Shown here: piece after piece, positions 25,641-38,115 of the stretch
How positions within the stretch are numbered: position 1 is the stretch's first letter
Layout of the letters: the number at the start of each line of letters is the position of its first letter
DNA from: Mangifera indica
Lineage: Eukaryota; Streptophyta; Magnoliopsida; Sapindales; Anacardiaceae
DNA length: 64,000 nt
Direction: 5' to 3'
NCBI RefSeq assembly: GCF_011075055.1
Contig: NC_058145.1
Location: forward strand, 4,807,228-4,871,227
Notes under the pieces: model-generated
Told to the model about the DNA's origin: nothing
Seen by the model: the letters and a program-made list of their open reading frames with translations, nothing else
Database searches by the model: none
Made by a program: the position numbers and the translations under genes

Positions 25641-25841
25641 ATGCTGCAACTATTGTTCGCAGTGGCCTTCTCGGCCGTCCCTATGACTCTCTACGTCCCT
25701 CCCATCCGATCCTTCAACCTCTTTGTTCAGACTATGGAGGAACTCCTCCGACACACCGCTGTCTATACTCTCCGAGCTTATCCTCGCATTCGCCTCGGCT
25801 TTTCTCGTCTTTTTAACTCTCTTTTCCACCCTTTAAGGTAG
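25641..25841 (+). CDS. Small protein with hydrophobic N-terminus; best candidate host gene
   Basis: A 66-codon frame whose base composition differs sharply from its surroundings: it is rich in CTC, TCC and CCT codons in an otherwise AT-rich region. The ATG follows a leader with a TTCTTCTTCTTCTTCG tract, common in plant 5' UTRs. Residues 1-20 (LQLLFAVAFSAVPMTLYVPP) form a hydrophobic anchor or signal-like segment; then come IRSFNLFVQTMEELLR, possibly amphipathic, and a basic tail with RAYPRIRLGFSRLF. The frame ends AAG-GTAG, which also fits a 5' splice site, so it could be complete or a first exon. I recall similar short plant proteins but cannot name one. No function is assigned. Confidence 0.55.
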   Translation: MLQLLFAVAFSAVPMTLYVPPIRSFNLFVQTMEELLRHTAVYTLRAYPRIRLGFSRLFNSLFHPLR

Positions 25842-25870
25842 ATAGCTCTTCTGAATTTCCTTTCTTACTC

Positions 25871-25886
25871 TGTGTGTGTGTGTGTA
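25871..25886 (+). repeat. (TG)8 microsatellite
   Basis: Uninterrupted TG dinucleotides 30 bases after the 25641 frame, in the presumed intron or 3' UTR. Confidence 0.95.
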
Positions 25887-25889
25887 TCC

Positions 25890-28061
25890 ATATGTATATG
25901 TTTTTCTTTTGTATATTAATATAACCCTTTCTTTGGGTTACTTGTTCATTTCTCATTACTGTTTCCATTATGATCTCACATAACATTCTCATTTCTCAAT
26001 TAGAGTTTTTGCTAAGAGCATAAGTGACTGAAATTCAACTCAAAAATTTGTAATAATAATTTACTGTCCATTAGATTTTATCATGTATGTGAATGATGTT
26101 TAGTTTCTCTGAATTTTGAGAAGATAATAAACAAAAGAGGGAAATTTAAATGATCAGTGATGTCGGTGTTCAGTTTGGTAGGGTAGATATCTATGGCTAT
26201 AAATTGAAGATAAGTAACTGTTTTATCTGGGGACCCCTGACCCCTTGGTAGCATGATTCATTTATCGGATCTCAGCTGAATTATCGACTTTTTTACATTC
26301 ACCATTATGGCCAGCTTGAAAACCTTCATTATTGTAAAAGCCCGTAATAGCACTGCTACTGCTCCTGAGTTTGGCCCAGATTCAAATCTCTTTTTTTGTT
26401 TTTTATTGGGAGGGGAAGGGGGGTGGCCAAAGCGCTCATGTCCACTCAATGTGTTGTGAAACCTCAAACTTCAACTTTTTAACTTTTAAAAGCTTAAAAA
26501 TCTATTTATAAACTAATTTTTATTAAAAATTTTAATTAAGATTAAAAACTAAATCGTCATTTATTAAAAATTTTAAAAAATTAAAGTTTTATTTTTTTTA
26601 ATTTAAAAATCTAATAATATTTTCAAAAGTTGAAAATTGGAATTTAATATATATTTCAAGAGCATTTGTAATACCATAGAAAAAGTAGTTTTCATAAATC
26701 ATAACTTAGATGGTTGAATTATCATCTTTTTTTAGTAATATCCAACATATTCCTCTTTTGATGTGAGCAACCTTTTGTAGTTGTTTTACTAGTTTATCCA
26801 CATCCATTACTTAAAAAATGCCACTTACAGTTGGAATAATAATTATCAAAAGTACTCTTTAAACCAATTAATTATCTCAGAATTCAATTCGAGTTAAACT
26901 TTGAAATGTTAGGGTATTGATCAATGTATTCAGATTCAAACAAGATATCAACTTGTTTAAGGGACAAGTTAATCTTTTAAAAATAATATTTAGCATAATT
27001 TTTTATAATTAATTATTAAATATATAATTTAAATTATTTTAACATAAAAATAAACTTAATTTATTCAAATTTATTAGATGAGGCACTGGGTTCAAGTATC
27101 AAGAATAAAATTTTTTTGTAGATCAATTTAAACCCGGGTTTTTTATCCAAACCAACCATTCAAACCATCCAATTTAACTCAATATAAATCTAAAAACAAA
27201 TTTTTAACCAATCATAACCATTTTTTTCTAATAAATAACGGTCAAACTGATGGGATTGCTCAATCCGATCTAATTTTCAATACCTTAATGTTAAGTGCCA
27301 TTGCCCAATTATGTGAAATCACTTTCGTCAAAAAAGTTGTGCGGTCATCATCTCTCCCCATATTTCTTTGACACAAACATAACCAGCACCGAAAGTTACC
27401 GACCTTTACCCCCCCACTAAGACTTTAGTATAGAAGAAAAGTAATATAAAACTATACATGCCATCACTACCAAAACAGAACATCACTTTACTCTTGAATC
27501 AATCAGCATTGGCTGTCTGTTAGAATTCCGATAATCAATAGATGTAACATGGTAGTTAACAATATCAATCCGACCTATCATTTTTATTTTTATTTTTTTA
27601 TAAATCTGTTTGTTTCGGTGGTGGACTGGACAGATGACGCCAACTATATTGTATTTATTGTTCACACCTAAATCTTGTTAACATTACATTGTCGAACATC
27701 AACACATATTTAATTTCAAAGATAATGACCTCATTCATAAAATGTAATATGGTCCTTAAATTTGGCTTTTAGTTGTTTTATAAAGTGGATTGGGGGGAAA
27801 TTTCAATAAAAAGAAAAATTTACAATTGAAATAATAACATAAATATTGTTGAAACAAGAGAATTCAATAAAAATTTTAAAAAAATTATTCAATATTACTT
27901 AGAAAAAATCATAAAGTTATGTGTATTCAGTTTTTAATATTTAGTTAAATATATTGTATCATTATGTAATTAAATAATTTTGAATTAAAAATAAAATAAA
28001 ATTTACTTATATACAACATATCATTTAAATACCTAACATTGAATGCACATCATATTACTCT
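25890..28061. other. Non-coding AT-rich stretch
   Basis: Nothing coding was recognised. 26400-26430 carries a short G-run inside a weak minus-strand frame (26258-26467). 26470-27060 is A/T-rich with many TTAAAAATTTTA-like words. 27060-27260 resembles an eroded non-coding repeat. The minus frame 27483-27665 has no signature. Confidence 0.5.
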
Positions 28062-28070
28062 TCTAAAAAT
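28062..28070. repeat. Left 9-bp target-site duplication of the 6.8-kb MULE
   Basis: TCTAAAAAT directly before the left terminal repeat; an identical copy lies at 34913-34921. Confidence 0.95.
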
Positions 28071-29204
28071 GAACAAAGGACTATTTCCCACCCAAGTTTT
28101 AATGCGTCCCTCAAGTTTCATCCACTAGGTTTGAAAAACCTAAAATCTCACCCATAAGCTATAAACATTAGAAGAATCTATTAGTTTAAGAACAAAATAA
28201 TTGATTTACCCTTTAAAATTACCATTATAAAAATGCCCTCAATTAAGTTTATATAAATTTTACCATTTTGCCATTATTCTATATTACCAATTTCTTGCTT
28301 ATGTAACTGTAGTTGCAATGGTTTTGATTTTAGGGTTTTTCAAGTTTGTTGTTTTGGCAAGAATTCAATTGAATCTGAAAATTTAAAACGTAATATCAAA
28401 ATCACAACAATTTTGTTGCATGCATTATCTGGAATGGACAGACTCTGGAAATTAAAATTTTAACCTGGAAAGTAACTCAACTCAAATTGATAATTAAACA
28501 AGTCAAAATAAACATGTAAACCTAGAAAGCAAACAATTCACAACTCAAACTGAAGATTTAGTAACTCAAAATCAACATGTAAACCTAGAAAACAAACATA
28601 ATGCAACTTTCAAATGCTTGTCTTTATGGAATAATTTATACAGCACTTGCTTTATATCAAATTGCAACAAACACACTTTAAATGCAAAAATTATGTTTCC
28701 AACATAATTAATTACAATAAAACATCAGCAGCAAAAGTTTGAAAGTGCAAACTGCAGACATCATTTCTGCACTCGTCTAATCTCCCCCTTATCAAAACAT
28801 CTCCATCATGAATAATCAAAAAGCTTCGATAACAAAATATGAAAATAAAACATTTAATATCCATAATGCAACCTCTTCCATAGTAAAACAGGATTCTGCT
28901 AACTGTACATGCCTGGAAGTTGTAGAAACTTGATTAAGAGATGTGGAAATGTAAACTGAAAATGAAGAGGAATGAAAATGGAAGATACATACAACAACAT
29001 ATTACTACCTACTACATTTTAGAACCATTGATGCAAATTGCCTAGAAGATGAAGTTTCAACAAATTGTGACCTTGCAGATTGTGTTGTCATAGTTGGAAT
29101 TGTTCTTTTTTGTTTACAAATAAATATGCAACATTAGACATGAGTAAATATGTATAATTAATTAAAATTAAATATGTATCAAATATACCTTCTAATTTTT
29201 TTGG

Positions 29205-31600
29205 TTTTCATTAGAAGGATTATGTTTGCATGACTTTTTTGTTGTGTCCCATCTTATGGTAGAGGTTATAGCGAACTATAGAGGTATGTTTTCTCTTTCT
29301 TTCTTTATTTGGATTTTTTCTTTTTGCCTTCCTTGGTCTGCCAGAAGTGGGGTGTCTAAACAGAGGTTGCAACTTCTCTTCAACGCTGTCTGGCCAGTTC
29401 CTTCTATCTAGGCCTAGATGAATCATTCTAGCATAGGTTTGCATGTACGCTAGAATCCTTAGCTTTTCAGCAAAAAACTCATCGAAGGGAAATTCATATG
29501 CAATATTGAGACAATAACACACTGAAAAGGGACTCTAAAAAGCTACCAAATGCCACAGTCACATGTTCTTAAAAGATCCAATATGTAGATTCTACTAGAT
29601 AGAATAGTCTTGTCAATCACCTCAAATTCCATCAAACTCGTATGTGGAATCCAAACATTTTTAGTTGCCTCAATGTTCTTATTCAGCCTTGCATATATTA
29701 GTGAGGGTATTGGAGTTGCCCACTGATATGCAATCCTTAATATACTTTGCAACCTTGTAATAAATCTCCTTTGATATAGCTCTAATAAGCTTAAGATTAA
29801 AAGCTCTTTGTCTTCCCCTAACCATTTGTTAAAAGTCTCACTCATGTTATTTGTTATATGGTTTGATTTGGAAGTGGTGTGATAACTAAATCAAGACCAT
29901 TAATCGAGCTCATTTTCGATCATCCATTTGTGAGCCTTTTCATCTATCAACCTAACTTGGGACAATGTTTCTTGAATATCAATCTTATTTATGACTCTAC
30001 AAACATTCTAGAATATGTTTCTTAGTTATTACCTGAAAAATTATTCCTGAAGTTCTCATACATATGCCTAGCACAGAATTTGCTACCTTTACCAAGCCAT
30101 AATGTTTTCAAAGCATTAATTAGGTCTTTTTGCCTATCACTCATGAAAGTGATAGGTTGTACATCCCCCAAAAATTCATATAAAAGCTTCATGAAATAAC
30201 CCCAAATGTGATTGTTCTCCACCTTATAAGCATAAATAGCTAGTGGGAAGATTCCATTATTAGCATCAATCGAAACTGTAGACAATAACACCCTTGCAAA
30301 ATTTCCTTTCAAGTGGCAGCTATCAATGCCAATGAAGTTTTTACATCCCTCCAAGAAACCCTTTCTTTGGGTTGAAAAACTAACAAAAAACTTATGGAAC
30401 CTAAGGGTAGGTGTTATCTTTTCCCTTATTACTTTTAGGATTACTATTGACCCTTGATTACTCTCCCTAAGTATTTTACAATACTTGAACAACCAATTGA
30501 AAAAGTCTGAATGTTCCTTCTCAGTCATCCCTATAGCAATCTTCCTTGCCTGGTACAACTTTTTGTTATTCACTTTAATAAGGTAATCCTTTTCCAATTG
30601 GTTTACTAGAAGCTTAATGTTTGAACCTCTTTGTGACCTTATGAAACCACCCATCTTTTCTGCAACCCAAGTAGCACTTGCATCTGGGTTGTTTTGAACT
30701 AGCAAACAAGTATGGCTATGTTCGTAGATTCTAATTTGATATGACTACTTATCCACCATCATTACAACATAAAAATGGAATGGGTAACCCTTAACTTTAC
30801 AAACAACCCTTATTTGTCTCAATTCATTATAGATTTTCCTCACCTTGAAACCCCCTAAAAGTTGTAATTCTTTAAGATCTTTGTAAAGTGCTATACATTT
30901 TCAAAGACTTGGCTTACCTCAAAATTTATTTTCTCATCAGGCACATAAATGAAAGTTTTACCCTTCATACCTAGTCACAACATCATTCTCCTTGCTTAAA
31001 TAATTAGAATTTTCATCCCCGTTATCATCCTCATAGTTAGACATATCATTATCTGTATTTCCCTCATTTTTAGCTTTATTTTCAACCTTTGCCACTGCTC
31101 TATTCTCATTTAAATTCTCCCCATCATCTTTATAAACCCTTTTGTCTTCTTTAGAAATATCACTCTAATGATAGAAATTATCATGAAATTGTGCCTCATT
31201 CTCATCAGATTCATCAATCCAATCATTTGTAGGTTGTAGGGGTGGCTGTAAGGATCACTAAGATGGCTAGGCAAGCTATGGGGATGGCTAGAATTCAGTG
31301 TCTGTGGATGGCAATGCAAGCCTACTACTGACTGTGTCAATTGGAAGAAATTCCACCACATCTCAATATTTTTAACTCTAGCTTCAACATATTATGCAAA
31401 GACATCGCATATGTCTTCATTATTGTCTATCAAAAATTTTCCCTTTCTATTAGGCTTCATTGCCTTAACTATTATGTTCTCACTTGGGTATAAATGCACT
31501 TCCTCATTCTTAATAGCAATGCATTTTTTCATATCCTTTATAAAAACAATGTAGATATGATCATCCGAATCCACATTGTTAATTTTGCAATCACAACCAT
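29205..31600 (-). pseudogene. MuDR-type transposase of MULE-1 (broken by stops)
   Basis: Cuts and rejoins the element through a DDE nuclease fold. N-terminal pieces lie at 31392-31574 and 31110-31361. A MuDR DNA-binding region at 30710-30920 reads VCKVKGYPFHFYVVMMVDK, then a stop. The longest open frame of the window, 30022-30705 (227 codons), holds FIGIDSCHLKG (Asp at residue 128), FMSDRQKDLINAL (Asp 190) and FCARHMYENF (the Cys/His pair). 29543-29845 starts MSETFNKWL with the expected Glu, so all three DDE positions survive. A SWIM-like TCDCGIW is followed by a stop and lacks the usual CxH. 29220-29522 ends with a decayed zinc knuckle YNLYHKMGHNKK. Stops make the gene non-functional as it stands, although introns could remove some. 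Confidence 0.9.
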
Positions 31601-31921
31601 AAGCGTGAAATTATATATTAAACCACATAGATGACACTATCCTATAAAAAAAAAAAAATCATGCATTAAGTTATGTTAAATCACATATTTAGAGCAACCA
31701 AACAATGAATAATTTCATAAACTAGTTCAGTCACATTATTCATTCACATCACAACACAGTTTAAGAACATGTAAGCATAATAGTATACTTATGCGGTTTA
31801 AATTACATGCATGAGTACTGTCTAATCTCCAACTATGCTTGTTAACACGTGTAACCATAATAGTATACATGTCAGTATATATCATACATAGCAACCATGC
31901 ATTAGGATAGGATTCTTATTT

Positions 31922-32874
31922 GGTCAAAAGACTATTTCCTACCCAAGTTTTAGCTTAATCTCAAAAACATATCTGCGACAGTTCAAAAACCCAAATACCC
32001 ACTCATGGGCTAACTTTTATTAAAATTTTCAGTTCTAAGTAAGGGTAAAACCATCATTTTACCTTCTTTAATAAAAAATATATAATTTGATATCATTTCA
32101 CCCTTAGGTTTTGAAAAGTGGCATTTAATCTAGTCTCTCAACTTTGAAAAAGTGACATTTCACCCCTACAAAGCCTTAAGTTTTCTTATCTTCGATGACA
32201 ACGATGGCAACAATGACAATGACAACCACCATTCTTTTCTATTCTCTCTCTACCACCATCGATGATGTCCTATGATGGACGAAGAAACATTGATATAGTG
32301 AATCAAAAACCAAGACGTTGCCATCACGTTTTCCTCCCTTCTCATTTAGATCTATCACATTTTTCGTTGAATTGGCTCCAAAGAAAGCTTCTGTCATGTA
32401 ATTCATCTTTGTTTGAAGCTGAATCAATGAAAAACAAAGCCATTTTTGGAGAAGTTGAGCCTTCGTCATGCTAGTGCTAGAGAAGTCGAATTCTTTTTCT
32501 TTGATTCATCACACTGGTGCCTTTTCCTCTATCGTGAGACATCATCGATGGAGGCAAAGAGAGGAGGGAAGAGAATAGTGGTCATTGTCATTGTCGTCCT
32601 TGAAAAGAAGAAAACCTAAAGATTTGTGGGGGTGAAATGTCATTTTTTAAAAATTGAGAAGCAAGGTTAAAATGTCACTTTTCAAAATCTAGAGGGGAAA
32701 ATTATATAAATTATATATTTGTTAATATGAAAAATAAAATAATGGTTTTACCCGTATTTATAACTGAAAATTTTAACAGAAATTAGTTCATAGATAGATG
32801 TTTGGGTTTTTAAACTGTCGCGGGTATGTTTTTGAAATTAAACTAAAACTTGAGTGGGAAATAGTCTTTTGGCC
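31922..32874. mobile_element. 953-bp foldback Mutator MITE nested in MULE-1
   Basis: The flanking 9-mers TTCTTATTT (31913-31921 and 32875-32883) are identical. The arms are unusually long: 31922-32271 pairs with the reverse complement of 32537-32874, from GGTCAAAAGACTATTTCC inward to CCATCGATGATGTC, leaving a loop of ~265 bases. The end sequence is that of MULE-1 and of the 12756 MITE. No transposase. The frames at 32239-32474 on both strands come from the loop and are not supported as genes. Confidence 0.93.
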
Positions 32875-32883
32875 TTCTTATTT

Positions 32884-34699
32884 TGTAAGCACATGTTTTT
32901 CATACACCTTAAATCAATAGCATGGAAACCTAATTTTACAATAGTACATACAAAAAGACTAAATCATACAGTAAACATATATAATACTACACAATACAAG
33001 TTAGATGCATGGTTAAATAATTTTAAAATATAAATAGTGAACATACTAGTATACAGGAACATATAGTATACATATTATTTACCTTCATTACAGTACAATA
33101 AGCATATTACAGTGAATAACTTAAGAAAATAAATAGTGTGCATATAGTACACATGAAACATATGGTTTACAAGGATCATATTTTATGCATTATAGTAAGC
33201 ACAACAACCAAGTTAGCACACGATACATGTAACAATAGGTGATAACAAGTTCATAAAGATGAGCATAAAACAACATAAAAATGAGCAAAAAACAAGTTTA
33301 TGGTAGTAATCACAAACTAACAGGTGTCACAAGCAAACCCAGATAATAAACACATATAAATAAAAATACAAGTTCATGTATAGCAGTAATCACAAGTTCA
33401 TAGCATTTATCACAAACTAACACATTGATATAAATGTATAGTAATATCAAACAAACCCCAGGAGAACTCAACCCTAAACCATAAGTTCATTGCAAACAAA
33501 ACCTAAACATAAGTTAAATTTGCAATCGAGACATACTTTAAAAATTTTAAGCATAAGTTGGAGATTAGACAATAAACACTCAAACATACAATATAACCCA
33601 TCAAGGACTCCATATTTTTTGTCATATGAAAATCCAATATATATAATGATGAAAAAACCCTAAACCATCATACTACAAGAACAATATGATGTTCCCATTC
33701 AAAACCGTCTATAGTAGTATCAACCCTAAAAAAAACATATGCTACATCAGTCAACACTAACCCTAAACCTTAAAGCACAAGAAACATCAAACAATCTGAA
33801 ACATAAAAAAACGACAACACAAACACAAACACAACAAATTTAGAACAAATAACTCGTAAACTACATAGACAAAGCAAACCTTAACGACATAATATAACTT
33901 TTACCACACTCAATTGAAGTAGTCTTCGGCCTCGTTGGTGCTTCAAATGACATGAAAGAATACTCCAATGACAATTGATGTCATTGATAAAAAGCAAAAC
34001 CGCAGTGGTTTAGGGTGGTCTTCCTCCTTGCTAAAAATAGTACTCTTTCACTCTTGTTGATGTCGTCATTGCAGCCTTTATAGTCACCATTCATCGTTTG
34101 ACATTTCAATAGCTCACAAATCTTCCCAAAGATTTCGAAGCAATGTCTAAGGAAAGTCAAATGCCAAAGAAAGGAAACGAATGAACTATTTCTTTCATTC
34201 TTTTCTTCAAAACACAATTGAAAATATAAACCTACGTGTCACATTTTCATTTATCCTACATGTCACGTTTTCATTCGTCCTTTGTCTAATAAAATAATAA
34301 TTTATTCCTTGACTTTTTTAATCCTCGTTAAATTACCAGAACACCCTTGCACGTGTCACTATTACATTGGATGTTTTCTTCTACAACTCTTCCTAGCCAT
34401 TGATCTCTGCCCAAAAAAATTTGAACCATCCATTTCAAATCATTTTTTGCATTTATTGCGCCTGTTCTACTCGATATGCAAGGCGATATGCATCATTGAG
34501 TTGTTTTTTTATCATCGCATTTTTCATCTACCATACACATGTTTTGCTCGATTGTTGCCATGCCATCCATCGAAAATAAATCATCACACCACTTGCCATA
34601 ACACAACAACAAAACGACATGAAGGGAAAATACATGCCATGTGTTAGAACGAAATGCATTGAGTATGCAAAAATTCTTCTCCTGCATTTATTATTTGCA
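32884..34699. other. Non-coding right half of MULE-1
   Basis: A/T-rich with many ACATA and CACAA words. The frames at 33981-34217, 34282-34647 and 34493-34687 overlap on opposite strands and show no domain. Probably upstream sequence of the minus-strand transposase. Confidence 0.5.
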
Positions 34700-34912
34700 T
34701 TTTTTTGTTTTTTTAAACGAATTTAAATTTTATATTTACGTTTACGTAAACGTTACATGTATATTTACCGAAGCAAAATACTAAAATACCCCTATTTACT
34801 AACAGATTCTCCTAATATTAATAGTTTATGAGTGGGGTTTTGAGTTTTTCAAATCCCATAGATGAAACTTTAATAACACATTAAAACTTAGGTGAAAACT
34901 AGTCCTTCAACC

Positions 34913-34921
34913 TCTAAAAAT
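34913..34921. repeat. Right 9-bp target-site duplication of MULE-1
   Basis: TCTAAAAAT, identical to 28062-28070. Confidence 0.95.
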
Positions 34922-36501
34922 TTGCCAAGTTTTTTAAATCTTATAATAGTAATGATTATTAATTAATGTTGAACGGATTTCTAACCATAAAATAGTAAAA
35001 AAATCTGGGGGTCTATAACAATAACCAACCTTATTGACTTTTATATTTAATATAACCATGAAATTATAGTATGATGAAAATACCTTGATATGCAAACCAA
35101 TTTTTTACTATTTTTCCTTTTTTCAAATGTTTGTTCCAATCTCTCAAAAACCAAACACATTTAGCAAACAAGTCTTTCATGTATCTCTTGTCGTTATCCT
35201 TCAAAATCAATCTTCACTGTGATTTCGAAGATTCGGAAGTACTTTTCAATTTGCACAATGGGAAAAAGGGTTAGTTGTGCATGTTTGTTCGAAGGTTTTT
35301 TAACAAAGTTTGGGTTTCAGAGTTTTAGACTTAAATTTGATTGATTTGATTATTGTTTTAATGATTGAACAGATAATGCATTTGAGATTCATTAAGTTTG
35401 AATTGTACTGGAATGGAATTGAAACGATTTTCAAGCGATCTGGGCAATATTGGTCAATTTTTTTATTGGATTTCCAAAGGGTGTCAGTGAAAAGTTTATT
35501 CTCTAAAGGGGGTTAAATGTTTTTGGCAAAATCTTTATGCGATTAGTGTATAATCTTGAATAAATTATCTAGGTTGCGGTATATGGATAAGAGTAAGATT
35601 TTTACTCTAATACAGCGGTTAAAGTACATTTTTATTATATTCAAAGAATAAATATAAGAATTTTAATCTAGGACGAGGAATTAAATAATTTTACAACTTT
35701 AGCATATTCTACACACTATTAGTGTAAAATTTTGGGTAAATTAATATTTTTCCAAAACTTTTCTAAGTTTTTGCATCTATGTTTGTATTTATTCTTTTTT
35801 TTTTTTTATGTATTCACCAATTTTATACTGTGTTTGTTTGCGAAACACAATTTGAGTTAAGAAATAAGACAACCATCCAATTGTTTCATATCCATCTAGA
35901 ATGTTAGTCCAATTATATAGATCTTTTTTTGTCAAATCCTCAATATACTTAAACATATATCAAACAACATAAGTACAAAACAAATACAAGATATTAGAAA
36001 GGTAAAAATAAAACTTTGAACAACCTAAATCACACCAAGTACAATCTTTTAGAGTCCAATCAAGTAGCATGTGAAAACATCATTCCACAATGTAAATTTG
36101 ATGATCAATAATGAAATACTAATACATAAGACATAAATGTTGGGCTTAAATTCATTTTCTATCTAAGAATTTAAACAGAATATGCAAGATAAAAACAAAG
36201 AATCATAATATGTGAAATATAAATACTAATCTTCAGTCATTATTTGAAGAGTTTGTTGCAAATAAAACCACCAAACATCTGTCTTATAGGTGATTTGATT
36301 TTACAGTATAATAGTTTATGTATGCTTTCAAAAATCACCGCCTAGAGACTTCAAAAAAAGCTTAAATATGTATCATTCCATCAAAGATTAAACTATAGGA
36401 TTTATTTTAAAAGAGAAATCGAAAATAAAATTATTTAATTTAAGATATTAAAAAGGACAAAATTCTACCGAAACATCATTTAACTAGACATTTTACACTA
36501 A

Positions 36502-36986
36502 GAGGTTGTTTGGTTTCCTTTATAAGAAGATTACCTTAATAATCTATTTTTTATTATTTGCATTATCTTATTCGGTTTTTCAGTAATAAAATATTACAGT
36601 AATCTTATATTAATAATGGTGATATGACAAGTAATGTAAGTGGTAATATGATTATCATCTCTACTTTAAATATTAAAAAATTATCAAAGTACTCTTAATT
36701 TTATTATATTTTATTTTTATTTATTAATTTTTTAAGACTAAAATATCCTCATTTTTAATTAATATAACAAGTAATATGATATATATTTTAAAAAATTATA
36801 CCTGAGAACATTTAAGTAAAATAATATCTTAGTATTTTTTTTATTACCCTTTGCAAAACACAATAATTATTTTTACATATCTAATTTTATCAAATTTTAT
36901 CAAACATAATAATAATTTATACCCAATAATCTTCAGGGTAATCTTTCAATTTCGATAATAAAATATTTTTCAAACCAAACACCTCC
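36502..36986. mobile_element. Tourist-like (PIF/Harbinger) MITE
   Basis: 485 bp with ends GAGGTTGTTTGGTTT and, reverse-complemented, GGAGGTGTTTGGTTT, flanked on both sides by TAA, the 3-bp duplication of PIF/Harbinger elements. The interior is AT-rich and non-coding. Confidence 0.85.
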
Positions 36987-37146
36987 TAATAGTATACTTA
37001 CTACACTAAAAGGTAAAATTACTTAATTTCATTGTTAGAGTAGAAATCTGGCACTTACCCACCAAATAAGCTAAAAAAAAACTACTTTAAAACCATATTA
37101 AAGTAAAAATCTTACACTTACCTAATACATACACTAAGATAATATT

Positions 37147-37615
37147 TAAAAAACCAGAACGATAGTTGAACCAGTTATCTCACTAGTTTATAATTCGATC
37201 AGTTCAATCTACTATCAAATTTTTATGTATTTCTTAAATAATATCAAACATTTATCATATTTTTGCAATATAAAACATATAAAATATAATTTCAAATATA
37301 TTAATTAAACAATTGCCATTCTATTGTATAAATAAAGAAAAAGTCAATTACAAATTTTATCATTAATTCAATTAAGATCTTACAAATTGTAATCCTTTTA
37401 AGTCTTAAAAAGGCAAAAATTCTGTAGTAGTATGTAAACTTAGTTTTGTTGATTTTAAATATTTTTTTTAGTATATCAGGTTTATCAAGTTTGACCAAAT
37501 TTTAGACAAGTCAATATTTATATATAGATCAAATCAAGTTGTGAAATCAAACGGGATTATAGACTAGTTTATGGTTTAATCAATCAAACTGGTCGATATA
37601 ATCCGGTTTTGAAGG
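37147..37615. mobile_element. Possible small TIR element with AACCGG ends
   Basis: The left end AACCAGAACGATAGTTGAAC and the reverse complement of the right end, AACCGGATTATATCGACCAG, are similar, and an ACTAGTTTATAAT block inside the left arm is mirrored as ACTAGTCTATAAT on the right. No duplication was identified. Confidence 0.4.
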
Positions 37616-38115
37616 CACTACATTAAGGAAAATTAATATATTAGATGATTTACTTAAAATATATAAAAAATTAGTTGACTTAAAATTCTACATTAATAAC
37701 ATTTAGACTATGCTAAAATTACAAAATTACTAAACCCCATTAGGAGGGCCCTGAATACGCTAAATTCTTTAACTCTCCCTAGAGTAAAATTCTTCCCTTA
37801 CCACCTACCTACATAAAAAAGTACTTTAAGCAAATATCTTACACTTACCCATGAAAACCCAGACTTAGATAATTTATCCGAGATTATATGCCAATAGCGT
37901 AGCGAATATGCCAAAAAAAAAATTGTTAGCCTGCTAAAGTGTAAAGTTTGTACTTAAACCTTCCGTTCAACTTTTAGCGTAGAGAAAATTGGTTAGCTCT
38001 TTAAAAATATAAAGCTTGTATTTAAACCCCGTTCAATTAGATTTTGACGTTTAATGTATTACGCTAAATGTCAAATTTTGTCGACACTTAACCAATGTTT
38101 TATATTTTTTGAAAA

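Larger units (their letters stand above)
28071..34912 (-). mobile_element. MULE with TIRs and exact 9-bp TSD (MULE-1)
   Basis: A 6842-bp Mutator-like element. The left end (28071) GAACAAAGGACTATTTCCCA and the reverse complement of the right end (34912) GGTTGAAGGACTAGTTTTCA are inverted repeats that stay recognisable for ~120 bases. The TSD is TCTAAAAAT on both sides, exact. It carries a MuDR-type transposase on the minus strand (29205-31600). A MITE with related ends is nested at 31922-32874. Removing the MITE gives ~5.9 kb, a usual size for an autonomous plant MULE. 32875-34700 is non-coding, probably promoter-side sequence. Confidence 0.93.
35470..38100. repeat. Diverged inverted duplication (~35470-35740 against ~37780-37960)
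   Basis: AATAAATTATCTAGG with TAAGAGTAAGATTTTTACTC near 35560-35610 matches the reverse complement of 37800-37900 (ATAAATTATCTAAG, TAAGTGTAAGATATTTGC). A third, inverted copy lies at ~36990-37150. The outer part of the right arm is also tandemly repeated (~37915-38040, AAAGTTTGTACTTAAACC and AAGCTTGTATTTAAACC). It may be the remains of a TIR element. No protein is encoded; the frame at 35310-35516 has no signature. Confidence 0.5.

Noticed and set aside
32239..32474. Overlapping 70-76-codon frames on both strands
   Set aside because: Loop of the nested foldback MITE; no signature.
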